Source: Pseudomonas libanensis (lineage in GTDB: Bacteria; Pseudomonadota; Gammaproteobacteria; Pseudomonadales; Pseudomonadaceae). From it: 64,000 bases of DNA. The stretch is from positions 62,001-126,000 of the forward strand of contig NZ_JYLH01000014.1 in NCBI RefSeq assembly GCF_001439685.1, written 5' to 3'. The position numbers and the translations under genes are program-made. Shown here one piece after another: positions 1 to 8,545 of this stretch. The notes beneath the pieces are model-generated. The model was given only the letters and a program-made list of their open reading frames with translations. It was not told the DNA's origin and did no database searches. The number at the start of each line of letters is the position of its first letter. Position 1 is the stretch's first letter.

Positions 1-537
1 GGGCAGCCAATAACCGCTTTGTTCAACGTAGCTCAAGTACTCCACCTGCCAACCATCCTGCTCCAGCGTGGCCAGGCGGCTGTCGCCGTTGAGGCTCAGG
101 CGGCTCCTGCTATCGGGCGCCGGCAAGCCGCGTACCCACCAGACCAGATGCGAGACAGGCAGCTTCCAGCCGATCTGCTGCTCCAGCAGTTCTTCCGGGG
201 AGGTCGCTTCGTAGCGTCCCTGGTTGGCCACTTCCAGGCTCACTTGCCCCGGTCGGCCGGTCAGGCGCGCCGCGCCCCGGCCCAGCGGGCCCGAGAGACG
301 AATATCGTAATAATCCTGGCGTTGCAGCCAGAACAGGGTACCGCTGCCGGAGTCTTTCGGCGCACGAACTCCGACTTTGCCCTCGATCTGCCAGCCATCG
401 ATACTGCTCAACTGGTCCTTGTGTTGTTTCCATTGGGTCGGGTTGCCCTGGCCTTCAACGGATTCGCGGCTGCCTATGCCCGCGCAACCGGCGAGCAAGG
501 CGATGAAGCTGAAAACAATAATGTGGCGCAAGAACAT
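1..537 (-). CDS. lolB: Outer-membrane lipoprotein LolB (3' end outside window)
   Basis: LolB receives lipoproteins from the periplasmic carrier LolA and inserts them in the outer membrane. The N-terminus has a short basic start, a hydrophobic stretch and a lipobox (LLAGC, Cys about residue 18). The body contains GWQIEGKVGVR and the aromatic-rich LFWLQRQDYYDIRLSGPLG typical of LolB. 179 residues are visible of about 205; the C-terminus lies beyond position 1. The ATG at 537 is 4 bases after the stop of the upstream TPR lipoprotein gene, so the two are probably co-transcribed. The same pairing is known next to hemA in P. aeruginosa. Confidence 0.93.
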   Translation of the reverse strand, partial: MFLRHIIVFSFIALLAGCAGIGSRESVEGQGNPTQWKQHKDQLSSIDGWQIEGKVGVRAPKDSGSGTLFWLQRQDYYDIRLSGPLGRGAARLTGRPGQVSLEVANQGRYEATSPEELLEQQIGWKLPVSHLVWWVRGLPAPDSRSRLSLNGDSRLATLEQDGWQVEYLSYVEQSGYWLP

Positions 538-541
538 AAGC

Positions 542-2266
542 TTAAAGGGTCTCGGATCCGGTCAGGCGCTTGATGGTGCCGCGCAGGATGGGGCTTTCGG
601 GTTGTTCCTTGAGGAATTTTTCCCAGATTTGTCGCGCTTCGCGTTGCTTGCCTTTAGCCCAGAGCACTTCGCCCAGGTGTGCGGCGACTTCTTGATCGGG
701 AAAACGCTCCAGTGCCTGGCGCAGCAAACGCTCGGCTTCGTCGAGGTTACCCAGGCGATAGTTCACCCAACCCAGGCTATCGAGCACGGCCGGGTCTTCC
801 GGGTTGAGCTGGTGGGCTTGCTCGATCAACACTTTGGCTTCGGCATAGCGCGTGGTGCGGTCGGACAAGGTGTAACCCAGGGCATTGAGTGCCATGGCGT
901 TGTCCGGGTCGCGCTTGATGATCAGCCGCAGGTCTTTTTCCAGCTGGGCCAGGTCATTGCGTTTTTCCGCCTGCATGGCGCGGGTGTACAGCAGGTTCAA
1001 ATCGTCAGGATATTGCAGCAATGCTTGTTGCAGCAGCTTCCAGGCGCGTTCGCCCTGCTTGTTGGCCGACAAGGTCTCGGCCTGGATCAGGTACAACTGG
1101 ATAGCGTAGTCCGGCTCGGCATCGCGGGCCGCGGCCAGGCGTTTTTCTGCCTCGTCGGTACGGCCGTTGCTCATCAGGATGTCAGCCTGGCGCAGTTGGG
1201 CCGGCAGGTAGTCGTTGCCGGGGCCGACCTGGGCGTATTCCAGCAGGGCGGCCTGCGGGTCGTTGCGCTCTTCGGCAATGCGGCCGAGGTTCAGGTGCGC
1301 CGAGTCCACGTGGCTATCGCGTTCGATCAGTTCTTCCAGATAGCCCTTGGCCTCGTCCCAGGCCTTGGCTTCCAGGCAGACCAGTGCCAGGGAATAACGC
1401 AGTTCGTCGTCGTCCGGGTATTGCTGGACCAGGTTGGCGAACTGCACTTTGGCGTCCTCCATGCGGTCCTGCTCCACCAGCATGCGTGCGTAAGTCAGGC
1501 GCAGGCGCTTGTCATCCGGGTACTTCTTGATGCTTTTTTCCAGCAGCGGAATCGCTTCCTTGCCGCGGTTGAGGTTTTGCAGCAGGCGCGCGCGCAGCAG
1601 GATCGGCGCGATCTCGCCGTCTTCCGGCGGGTTTTGCTCCAGCAACTTGAGTGCGGCGTCGGCTTCGTCATCCTGTTGCAACAACAGGGCCTTGCCGAAC
1701 ACCAGTTGGCTGTTCTTCGGGTGTTTTTGCAGCAGGCGGTCGAAACTTTTCATCAGGCCATTGCGCGTGTCCTGGTCGGTGTCGGCGGCCGACAGCGCAA
1801 GGAAGTCGAAATGTGTGTCGCCCTTGCCCTGCAGGACTTTCTCCATATAGACCATGGAGTCGTCATAGCGTCCTGCACGCGCCAGTTGCACGGCAGCTGC
1901 ACGTTGGGCTTCCAGATCATTCGGGGCGTTTTTCGCCCAGATCAGCGAAGCGTCCAGCGCAGCCTGGTCGGCGCCCAGGTATTCGGCGATGCGAAACGCT
2001 CGCTCGGAGATGCCCGGGTCCTGGGTGTTGATGGCCTGGGTCACATAATTATCCAGCGCGATATCAAAACGATTGCGCTGGCCGGCCAGTTCAGCGGTCA
2101 GCAGGCTGTAGATCGTTTCTTCACTGAACGAGGAATAAACCTTGGGCTTTTCAGGGGCGGGGGTGCTGTCTTCCGCCGGCGGCGCAGCGTCCGGCGACAC
2201 GGGTGCCATGGCCTGGCAGCCGCTGAGGAAGACAAAAGCAAGGAGCAACGCGGAAGATCTATTCAT
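542..2266 (-). CDS. Tetratricopeptide-repeat lipoprotein (PA4667-like)
   Basis: 574-residue exported lipoprotein: signal peptide ending in the lipobox LSGC (Cys17), then a low-complexity Pro/Ala/Glu linker and many TPR-like helical pairs along the whole length, such as SLGWVNYRLGNLDEAERLL near the C-terminus. TPR arrays usually mediate protein contacts; an outer-membrane periplasmic-face scaffold role is inference. It reads divergently from hemA and directly into lolB (4-base gap). Homologues sit in the same place in other pseudomonads. The precise partner is unknown. Confidence 0.88.
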   Translation of the reverse strand: MNRSSALLLAFVFLSGCQAMAPVSPDAAPPAEDSTPAPEKPKVYSSFSEETIYSLLTAELAGQRNRFDIALDNYVTQAINTQDPGISERAFRIAEYLGADQAALDASLIWAKNAPNDLEAQRAAAVQLARAGRYDDSMVYMEKVLQGKGDTHFDFLALSAADTDQDTRNGLMKSFDRLLQKHPKNSQLVFGKALLLQQDDEADAALKLLEQNPPEDGEIAPILLRARLLQNLNRGKEAIPLLEKSIKKYPDDKRLRLTYARMLVEQDRMEDAKVQFANLVQQYPDDDELRYSLALVCLEAKAWDEAKGYLEELIERDSHVDSAHLNLGRIAEERNDPQAALLEYAQVGPGNDYLPAQLRQADILMSNGRTDEAEKRLAAARDAEPDYAIQLYLIQAETLSANKQGERAWKLLQQALLQYPDDLNLLYTRAMQAEKRNDLAQLEKDLRLIIKRDPDNAMALNALGYTLSDRTTRYAEAKVLIEQAHQLNPEDPAVLDSLGWVNYRLGNLDEAERLLRQALERFPDQEVAAHLGEVLWAKGKQREARQIWEKFLKEQPESPILRGTIKRLTGSETL

Positions 2267-2362
2267 ATAGGAAGAGGACGACTAACCTGCGGTCGGATCA
2301 TCATGACACAAGCCTTCGGTCAAACATAACCGGGGCACTCTGAATACGACTATTGCTGCCTT

Positions 2363-2462
2363 TGTAGGCGCGAGCACGCTCGCGAATATCGTCAACGATA
2401 ATGCGGGAAGCCTGACACTCAGCGGTGTTCCTGCGTTTTTCGCGAGCAAGCTCGCTCCTGCA
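2363..2462. repeat. REP pair (GAGCGAGC-type REPIN)
   Basis: Two inverted REP palindromes (GCGCGAGCACGCTCGCGA and TTTTTCGCGAGCAAGCTCGC) face each other across about 55 bases in the 303-base divergent gap between the TPR lipoprotein gene and hemA. The pair closely resembles the one at 7939-8038, including the shared ATCGTCAACGATAA-like inner segment. No gene is seen in this gap; the hemA promoter must lie in the remaining 2463-2569. Confidence 0.85.
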
Positions 2463-2569
2463 GGGTGCATTTATAGGCATAACGTATAGGGACAATAGAC
2501 GACGGTGGTTGTTCTGGATCTTTCGAAGTAGGACAATTGTCGGCTTCCCGACATCATCAGCGATATTGA

Positions 2570-3859
2570 ATGGCCTTCCTCGCACTCGGTATTAACCACA
2601 AGACTGCCTCCGTAGACGTGCGCGAGCGCGTGGCGTTTACGCCAGAGCAGTTGGTTGAGGCCCTGCAGCAGCTCTGCCGGCTCACCGACAGCCGCGAAGC
2701 TGCGATCCTTTCGACCTGCAATCGCAGCGAGCTCTATATAGAGCAGGAACATCTTTGCGCGGATGTCGTACTGCGCTGGCTGGCTGATTATCACCATTTG
2801 AGCCTCGATGACCTGCGCGCCAGTGCCTATGTGCACGAAGAGGATGCGGCAGTTCGTCACATGATGCGGGTGGCGGCCGGTCTCGATTCGCTGGTGCTGG
2901 GCGAGCCGCAGATTCTTGGCCAGATGAAATCCGCCTATGCCGTGGCGCGTGAGGCCGGCACTGTCGGCCCATTGCTGGGCCGGCTGTTCCAGGCCACGTT
3001 CAATTCTGCCAAACAGGTGCGAACCGACACGGCTATCGGCGAAAACCCGGTGTCGGTGGCCTTTGCCGCCGTGAGCCTGGCCAAGCAGATTTTCAGCGAT
3101 TTGCAGCGCAGCCAGGCCTTGCTGATTGGCGCCGGGGAAACCATCACCCTGGTGGCCCGTCACCTGCATGACCTGGGCGTGAAACGCATTGTGGTCGCCA
3201 ACCGTACCCTTGAACGAGCGAGTATCCTTGCCGAGCAGTTCGGTGCCCACGCCGTGCTGCTGTCGGATATCCCGGCTGAATTGGTACGCAGTGATATCGT
3301 CATCAGCTCCACCGCCAGCCAGTTGCCGATCCTTGGCAAGGGCGCGGTCGAAAGCGCGTTGAAGCTGCGCAAGCACAAGCCGATCTTCATGGTGGACATC
3401 GCCGTTCCCCGGGATATCGAGCCCGAAGTCGGAGAGTTGGACGACGTTTACCTCTATAGCGTCGACGATCTGCATGAGGTGGTGGCCGAGAATCTCAAGA
3501 GCCGCCAGGGCGCCGCCCAGGCCGCCGAGGAAATGGTCAGCACCGGCGCCGAAGATTTCATGGTGCGCCTGCGTGAACTGGCGGCGGTGGATGTGCTCAA
3601 GGCGTATCGTCAGCAGGGCGAACGCCTGCGTGATGAAGAGTTGCTCAAGGCCCAGCGGATGCTGGCCAACGGCAGCGGCGCCGAAGAGGTGCTGATGCAA
3701 TTGGCCCGTGGCCTGACCAACAAGCTGCTCCACGCTCCCAGCGTCCAGTTGAAAAAGCTTACTGCCGAAGGCCGCCTCGATGCGCTGGCCATGGCCCAGG
3801 AACTCTTTGCCCTCGGTGAGGGCGCGTCAGACAGCTCTTCGGATAAAAAATCGCAATGA
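2570..3859 (+). CDS. hemA: Glutamyl-tRNA reductase
   Basis: First committed step of C5-pathway tetrapyrrole synthesis: NADPH-dependent reduction of glutamyl-tRNA to glutamate-1-semialdehyde. 429 residues, normal length. The nucleophile is Cys50 in ILSTCNRSELY; the NADPH domain has LLIGAGETITLVARHL near residues 184-199, followed by the C-terminal dimerisation helix. The N-terminus MAFLALGINHKTA is that of the family. The stop overlaps the prfA start (ATGA, 4 bases), opening the tightly coupled run hemA-prfA-prmC-moeB-murI. hemH lies 15 kb away in the same window. Confidence 0.98.
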   Translation: MAFLALGINHKTASVDVRERVAFTPEQLVEALQQLCRLTDSREAAILSTCNRSELYIEQEHLCADVVLRWLADYHHLSLDDLRASAYVHEEDAAVRHMMRVAAGLDSLVLGEPQILGQMKSAYAVAREAGTVGPLLGRLFQATFNSAKQVRTDTAIGENPVSVAFAAVSLAKQIFSDLQRSQALLIGAGETITLVARHLHDLGVKRIVVANRTLERASILAEQFGAHAVLLSDIPAELVRSDIVISSTASQLPILGKGAVESALKLRKHKPIFMVDIAVPRDIEPEVGELDDVYLYSVDDLHEVVAENLKSRQGAAQAAEEMVSTGAEDFMVRLRELAAVDVLKAYRQQGERLRDEELLKAQRMLANGSGAEEVLMQLARGLTNKLLHAPSVQLKKLTAEGRLDALAMAQELFALGEGASDSSSDKKSQ

Positions 3860-4938
3860 AAGCGTCACTGCTCAATAAACTGGACGTGCTCCAGGACCGT
3901 TTCGAAGAACTGACCGCCTTGCTCGGCGATGGCGAGGTCATTTCCGATCAGGCCAAGTTCCGTGCTTATTCAAAGGAATACGCAGAAGTTGAGCCCATTG
4001 TGGCTACCTATAAAAGCCTCACGAAAGTGCAGGCCGACCTCGAAGGCGCCCAGGCGCTGCTCAAGGACAGCGACCCGGACATGCGTGAAATGGCCGTGGA
4101 AGAAGTCCGCGAAGCCAAGGAAAAGCTCGCCGAGCTGGAAAGCGACCTGCAACGCATGCTGCTGCCCAAGGACCCCAACGACGGGCGCAACGTGTATCTC
4201 GAAATCCGCGCCGGCACCGGTGGCGACGAGGCAGCGATCTTCTCCGGCGATCTGTTTCGCATGTACTCGCGCTATGCAGAACGACGCGGCTGGCGGGTCG
4301 AGATCCTGTCCGAGAACGAAGGTGAACACGGCGGCTATAAAGAAGTCATTGCCCGGGTCGAAGGTGACAACGTCTATGGCAAGCTGAAATTCGAGTCCGG
4401 CGCCCACCGCGTACAACGTGTCCCTGCGACAGAATCCCAGGGCCGTATCCACACCTCGGCGTGCACTGTCGCGGTGCTGCCCGAGCCGGACGAGCAGGAA
4501 GCCATCGAGATCAACCCGGCGGACTTGCGCGTAGATACCTACCGCTCATCCGGTGCGGGAGGCCAGCACGTCAACAAGACCGATTCGGCAATCCGTATCA
4601 CCCACTTGCCGTCGGGCATCGTGGTGGAGTGCCAGGAAGAACGCTCCCAGCACAAGAACCGTGCGCGGGCCATGTCTTGGCTATCGGCCAAGCTGAACGA
4701 CCAGCAGACCAGCGCCGCCGCCAACGCGATTGCCAGCGAGCGCAAGCTGCTGGTGGGCTCGGGCGACCGCTCCGAGCGTATCCGTACCTACAATTTTGCC
4801 CAGGGCCGGGTCACCGATCATCGGGTCAACCTGACCCTTTACTCCCTGGACGAGATTCTCGCCGGTGGCGTGGATGCGGTGATCGAGCCGTTGCTTGCCG
4901 AATACCAGGCTGATCAATTGGCGGCGATAGGTGAATAA
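3856..4938 (+). CDS. prfA: Peptide chain release factor 1
   Basis: Terminates translation at UAA and UAG. 360 residues. The anticodon-like tripeptide PAT is at residues 190-192 (RVPATESQGRIHTSA) and the catalytic GGQ at 235-237 (SSGAGGQHVNKTDSAIR). PAT rather than SPF separates RF1 from RF2. It overlaps hemA by 4 bases and ends directly before prmC, whose product methylates the GGQ glutamine, so modifier and target are co-expressed. Confidence 0.98.
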   Translation: MKASLLNKLDVLQDRFEELTALLGDGEVISDQAKFRAYSKEYAEVEPIVATYKSLTKVQADLEGAQALLKDSDPDMREMAVEEVREAKEKLAELESDLQRMLLPKDPNDGRNVYLEIRAGTGGDEAAIFSGDLFRMYSRYAERRGWRVEILSENEGEHGGYKEVIARVEGDNVYGKLKFESGAHRVQRVPATESQGRIHTSACTVAVLPEPDEQEAIEINPADLRVDTYRSSGAGGQHVNKTDSAIRITHLPSGIVVECQEERSQHKNRARAMSWLSAKLNDQQTSAAANAIASERKLLVGSGDRSERIRTYNFAQGRVTDHRVNLTLYSLDEILAGGVDAVIEPLLAEYQADQLAAIGE

Positions 4939-5769
4939 ATGACCATTATTGCCAGCCTGCTGCGCGCCGCCGACCTGCCCGATTCGCCGACTGCACGCCT
5001 GGATGTGGAGCTGCTGCTGGCTGCTGCCCTGGGCAAATCGCGCAGCTACTTGCATACCTGGCCGGAAAAGATCGTCAGCAGCGAAGATGCCCTGACCTTT
5101 GCCGGCTACCTGCAACGCCGCCGCAGCGGCGAACCGGTGGCGTATATTCTAGGCCAGCAAGGTTTCTGGAAACTCGACCTGGAGGTCGCGCCGCACACGC
5201 TGATCCCGCGTCCGGAAACCGAACTGCTGGTGGAAGCCGCCCTGGAATTGCTGCCCGCCACGCCCGCCAACGTCCTCGACCTGGGCACCGGCAGTGGCGC
5301 CATCGCCTTGGCGTTGGCCAGCGAACGCCCGGCCTGGCAGGTCACGGCCGTCGACCGCGTGCTGGAAGCCGTGGCCCTGGCCGAGCGCAATCGCCAGCGC
5401 CTGCACCTCCACAACGCCACGGTGCTGAACAGCCATTGGTTCAGCGCTTTGCAAGGCCACAGTTTTGACTTGATCATCAGCAACCCACCCTACATCGCCG
5501 ACAATGACCCCCACCTGGTGGCTGGCGACGTGCGTTTCGAGCCGGCCAGCGCGCTGGTGGCGGGCCACGATGGCCTGGACGATTTGCGCCTGATCATCAA
5601 GCAAGCCCCGGCCCATCTGAATGCCGGTGGCTGGTTGCTGCTCGAGCATGGCTACGACCAGGCTGCGGCCGTGCGTGAATTGCTGCTGGACCAGGGGTTC
5701 GAAAACCTGCACAGCCGCATTGACCTTGGCGGTCACGAACGCATCAGCCTGGGACGCCGCCCGTGCTGA
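4939..5769 (+). CDS. prmC: Release-factor glutamine N5-methyltransferase
   Basis: SAM-dependent enzyme that methylates the glutamine of the GGQ motif in RF1 and RF2. 276 residues: N-terminal helical RF-binding domain, then a Rossmann methyltransferase fold with motif I DLGTGSGAIAL (114-124) and the catalytic NPPY at 182-185. The ATG follows the prfA stop without a gap; the 3' end overlaps moeB by 7 bases. Confidence 0.97.
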   Translation: MTIIASLLRAADLPDSPTARLDVELLLAAALGKSRSYLHTWPEKIVSSEDALTFAGYLQRRRSGEPVAYILGQQGFWKLDLEVAPHTLIPRPETELLVEAALELLPATPANVLDLGTGSGAIALALASERPAWQVTAVDRVLEAVALAERNRQRLHLHNATVLNSHWFSALQGHSFDLIISNPPYIADNDPHLVAGDVRFEPASALVAGHDGLDDLRLIIKQAPAHLNAGGWLLLEHGYDQAAAVRELLLDQGFENLHSRIDLGGHERISLGRRPC

Positions 5770-6518
5770 CCGACCAGGAGCTGTTGCGCTATAGCCGGCA
5801 GATTCTGTTGCAGCATGTCGACGTTGAAGGCCAGTTGCGCCTGAAACAGAGTCGCGCGCTGATCGTTGGCCTGGGTGGCCTGGGCGCACCGGTTGCGCTG
5901 TATCTCGCCGCCGCCGGCGTAGGCGAATTGCACCTGGCCGACTTTGACACGGTCGACCTGACCAACCTGCAACGCCAGATCATCCATGACACCGACAGCG
6001 TAGGGCAGACCAAGGTCGATTCGGCCCTGCGTCGCCTAAGCGCGATCAACCCTGAAATCACCTTGGTCGCCCATCGCACCGCGCTGGATGCCGACTCGCT
6101 GGCCGCCGCCGTCGCCGCAGTGGACGTGGTGCTTGATTGCAGCGACAACTTCTCCACCCGCGAAGCGGTCAACGCTGCCTGTGTCGCCGCCGACAAGCCG
6201 TTGATCAGTGGCGCGGCGATTCGCCTGGAGGGGCAATTGTCGGTGTTCGATCCACGGCGCGCCGACAGCCCGTGCTACCACTGTTTATACGGGCACGGCA
6301 GCGACACCGAGCTGACCTGCAGCGAAGCCGGGGTAGTCGGGCCGTTAGTGGGCCTGGTCGGCAGCTTGCAAGCGCTGGAAGCCTTGAAGCTGCTGGCGGG
6401 CTTTGGCGAGCCACTGGTGGGCCGGCTGTTGCTGATCGATGCCCTGACCACGCGCTTTCGCGAGCTGCGCGTCAAGCGTGACCCGGGCTGCAGCGTCTGC
6501 GGGCCCCAGCATGGTTAA
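5763..6518 (+). CDS. moeB: MoeB/ThiF/HesA-family adenylyltransferase
   Basis: E1-like enzyme that adenylates the C-terminal glycine of a ubiquitin-like sulfur carrier (MoaD for molybdopterin, possibly ThiS). 251 residues, GTG start at 5763. The nucleotide loop is GLGGLGAP (36-43), with the ATP-binding Asp region HLADFDTVDLTNLQRQ following. Two CxxC pairs (CYHC and CSVC) form the structural zinc site. There is no rhodanese tail, so this is the short MoeB form. Overlaps prmC by 7 and murI by 8 bases. Which carrier it serves cannot be told from sequence alone. Confidence 0.93.
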   Translation: MLTDQELLRYSRQILLQHVDVEGQLRLKQSRALIVGLGGLGAPVALYLAAAGVGELHLADFDTVDLTNLQRQIIHDTDSVGQTKVDSALRRLSAINPEITLVAHRTALDADSLAAAVAAVDVVLDCSDNFSTREAVNAACVAADKPLISGAAIRLEGQLSVFDPRRADSPCYHCLYGHGSDTELTCSEAGVVGPLVGLVGSLQALEALKLLAGFGEPLVGRLLLIDALTTRFRELRVKRDPGCSVCGPQHG

Positions 6519-7305
6519 GGGCGCGCCCATCGGTGTGTTCGACTCCGGCATTGGTGGCCTGACGGTGCTGGAGGAAATCCAGCGATTATTGCCCCATGAG
6601 TCACTGTTGTATGTGGCCGACTGTGGGCATATTCCCTATGGCGAAAAAACTCCGGCATTCATTCTTGAGCGTTCCCGTTCCGTCGCTGAATTTTTCCGCG
6701 AGCAGGGCGCCAAGGCATTTGTGATTGCCTGTAATACGGCCACCGTCGCCGCCGTTGCCGATTTGCGCCAGGACTACCCCGATTGGCCGTTGGTCGGCAT
6801 GGAGCCTGCGGTCAAGCCCGCCGCTGCTGCCACGCGCAGTGGCGTCGTCGGTGTGCTCGCCACCACCGGCACCCTGCAAAGCGCCAAGTTCGCCGCCTTG
6901 CTCGACCGCTTCGCCACCGATGTGCGGGTGATTACCCAGCCGTGCCCGGGCCTGGTGGAGTTGATCGAAACCGGCGACCTGAACAGTGCTGTCTTGCACC
7001 AGCTTTTGCAGGGCTATGTCGAGCCGCTGATCAGCACCGGTTGCGACACTATCATCCTGGGCTGCACCCACTATCCCTTCCTCAAGCCACTGCTGGCGCA
7101 GATGCTGCCCCCCAGCATCATCCTCATTGATACCGGCGCCGCCGTGGCGCGCCAGCTCAAACGCTTATTGGGTGAGCGCGACCTGCTGGCCGTTGGCGAT
7201 CCTGAGCCTGCACAGTTCTGGACCAGTGGTGACCTGTATCACCTAAGAAATATCCTACCGACACTTTGGAAACGTCCCGGAGTTGTGCGAAGCTTTGCTT
7301 CGTGA
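6511..7305 (+). CDS. murI: Glutamate racemase
   Basis: Interconverts L- and D-glutamate for peptidoglycan. 264 residues. N-terminal GVFDSGIGGLTVL, first catalytic Cys in ACNTAT and second in LGCTHYPF. I chose the ATG at 6511 (MVKGAPIGVFDSG), which overlaps the moeB stop by 8 bases; a start 33 bases upstream is open but would add a non-conserved extension. Last gene of the hemA run. Confidence 0.95.
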   Translation: MVKGAPIGVFDSGIGGLTVLEEIQRLLPHESLLYVADCGHIPYGEKTPAFILERSRSVAEFFREQGAKAFVIACNTATVAAVADLRQDYPDWPLVGMEPAVKPAAAATRSGVVGVLATTGTLQSAKFAALLDRFATDVRVITQPCPGLVELIETGDLNSAVLHQLLQGYVEPLISTGCDTIILGCTHYPFLKPLLAQMLPPSIILIDTGAAVARQLKRLLGERDLLAVGDPEPAQFWTSGDLYHLRNILPTLWKRPGVVRSFAS

Positions 7306-7334
7306 AAATTTCGTGAAATGCGCTGATAAAAGCT

Positions 7335-7362
7335 GAACTTCCGTCTATGCCTCAGCTTCTAT
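7335..7362 (+). promoter_or_regulatory. Candidate AlgU (sigma-22/RpoE-like) promoter of pagL
   Basis: GAACTT at 7335-7340, a 17-base spacer, then TCTAT at 7358-7362, compared with the known AlgU consensus GAACTT-N16/17-TCTGA. The -35 is perfect and the -10 differs at one or two positions. It lies 54 bases before the pagL ATG, in the short murI-pagL gap. Confidence 0.55.
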
Positions 7363-7415
7363 AGCCAGTTAGCCTGTTTAAAACCCTATAACTTCGTTCG
7401 GAAAGGATGTTTCTT

Positions 7416-7934
7416 ATGAAGCGCTTGTTCTGTTTGGCTGCGATTGCGGCCGCCGTGTTGGGACACTCTGTTTCAGCCCAGGCCGCTGGCCTGGAGTTCG
7501 GGTTGGGGAGCACCAGTGATTCGACGTTGACCTATCGACTGGGCCTGACCTCGGATTGGGATAAGAGCTGGATGCAAAGCAACGTTGGCCGTCTGACCGG
7601 CTACTGGAGCGGCGCTTATACCTATTGGGAAGGTGACGACCGCGCAGGCGCCAGCAGCCTGTCGTTCTCGCCGGTGTTCGTGTATGAGTTTGCCGGCGAG
7701 TCGGTCAAGCCCTACATCGAAGCCGGTATCGGCGTGGCGCTGTTCTCCCGCACCCGTCTGGAAGACAACAACATCGGCCAATCTTTTCAGTTCGAAGACC
7801 GCCTGGGTTTCGGCCTGCGCTTCAACGGCGGGCATGAAGTCGGCATTCGGGCCACGCACTATTCCAATGCCGGTATCAGCAGCAATAACGATGGTGTAGA
7901 GAGCTACTCGCTGCACTACACCATGCCGCTGTAG
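7416..7934 (+). CDS. pagL: Lipid A 3-O-deacylase (acyloxyacyl hydrolase, PagL family)
   Basis: Outer-membrane beta-barrel enzyme that removes the 3-O-acyl chain of lipid A. 172 residues from the ATG at 7416, chosen because AGGA lies 8 bases upstream; an in-frame ATG at 7407 overlaps that ribosome site. Signal peptide of about 22 residues ends SVSAQA. Catalytic residues visible: His148 and Ser150 in RATHYSNAG and Glu162, which become 126, 128 and 140 after processing, the same numbering known for P. aeruginosa PagL. Last residues YTMPL form the terminal strand. Probably envelope-stress regulated (see promoter at 7335). Confidence 0.93.
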   Translation: MKRLFCLAAIAAAVLGHSVSAQAAGLEFGLGSTSDSTLTYRLGLTSDWDKSWMQSNVGRLTGYWSGAYTYWEGDDRAGASSLSFSPVFVYEFAGESVKPYIEAGIGVALFSRTRLEDNNIGQSFQFEDRLGFGLRFNGGHEVGIRATHYSNAGISSNNDGVESYSLHYTMPL

Positions 7935-7938
7935 GCAA

Positions 7939-8038
7939 TGTAGGAGCGAGCCTGCTCGCGAAGAACGTCAACGATAACGCAGTGAACCCGGGTTGACGTG
8001 GCGCGTTCAGATTTTTCGCGAGCAAGCTCGCTCCTGCA
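7939..8038. repeat. REP pair (GAGCGAGC-type REPIN)
   Basis: Inverted palindromes TAGGAGCGAGCCTGCTCGCG and CGCGAGCAAGCTCGCTCCTG separated by about 55 bases between two convergent genes (pagL and the YkgJ-type gene). Same family and same inner sequence type as 2363-2462. May also act as a bidirectional transcription barrier. Confidence 0.88.
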
Positions 8039-8040
8039 GG

Positions 8041-8346
8041 TCAGCGATAGACTGTGGCGATGCCTTCGCGCTCTTCCAGGCATTCCGGCGCACCCATCTC
8101 AAACTCCCGGCAGATCAATGGCCGAAGCGCGTAAATCGTGCACATCATCGTGTCCCGGTCCAGCGCGGCGCACCAGCCGTCGTCCAGGCGCAGCATCACT
8201 TCACCGCCCCAATCGTCGGTATCGATAAAGCGCTGCGGCACGCCGGTGTCGGTGATCAGCATGACCTCCAACTGGCAGCAGCAGGCCGCACACGTCGAGC
8301 AGGTGACGGCGGGTTCGGTGATTTGAATATGGGGGATGTTGGTCAT
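8041..8346 (-). CDS. YkgJ-family cysteine-cluster protein
   Basis: 101-residue protein with the cysteine pattern of the YkgJ/CxxCxxCC (putative zinc/iron-chelating) family: CSTCAACCC at residues 16-24, then single Cys residues in the middle (GWCAALD, MMCTIY) and the typical RPLICREFEMG near the C-terminus. No enzymatic role is established for this family; metal binding is the usual proposal. It stands alone, separated from the downstream fatty-acid operon by about 55 bases and transcribed in the same direction. Confidence 0.85.
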   Translation of the reverse strand: MTNIPHIQITEPAVTCSTCAACCCQLEVMLITDTGVPQRFIDTDDWGGEVMLRLDDGWCAALDRDTMMCTIYALRPLICREFEMGAPECLEEREGIATVYR

Positions 8347-8400
8347 AGGCCCGCAGTGTAAGGCAAGTGTGTTGACCGCGTATGCATGCTCGGACGGGCG

Positions 8401-8541
8401 TCAGTGCCGCAACCCCGAGTTAGGCAATGCAACAAGGGAAACAGCATGGCCCAGTACCGCCAGCCCCACCAGCAGCCACAGACTATCGCCGCCGAGCACA
8501 CAGGCAAACCAGCCGCACTGGAACAGCACGGCATTGGCCAA
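8401..8541 (-). pseudogene. Remnant of a DUF2878-type membrane protein
   Basis: Immediately after the cfa-type gene an open 46-codon stretch reads LANAVLFQCGWFACVLGGDS then LWLLVGLAVLG, which resembles the N-terminus of DUF2878 inner-membrane proteins (about 170 residues) that I know to follow cfa in related operons. It ends at a TGA (8401-8403) after ALPNSGLRH. No ATG is available, only TTG at 8541. In another frame the following bases read FPLLHCL, which could be the far C-terminus of the same family, suggesting an internal deletion. Assignment is by memory of the family. Confidence 0.5.
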
Positions 8542-8545
8542 GGGT

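Noticed and set aside
6478..6510. Upstream start for murI
   Set aside because: It would add 11 residues not seen in the family and overlap moeB by 41 bases; ATG 6511 is better.
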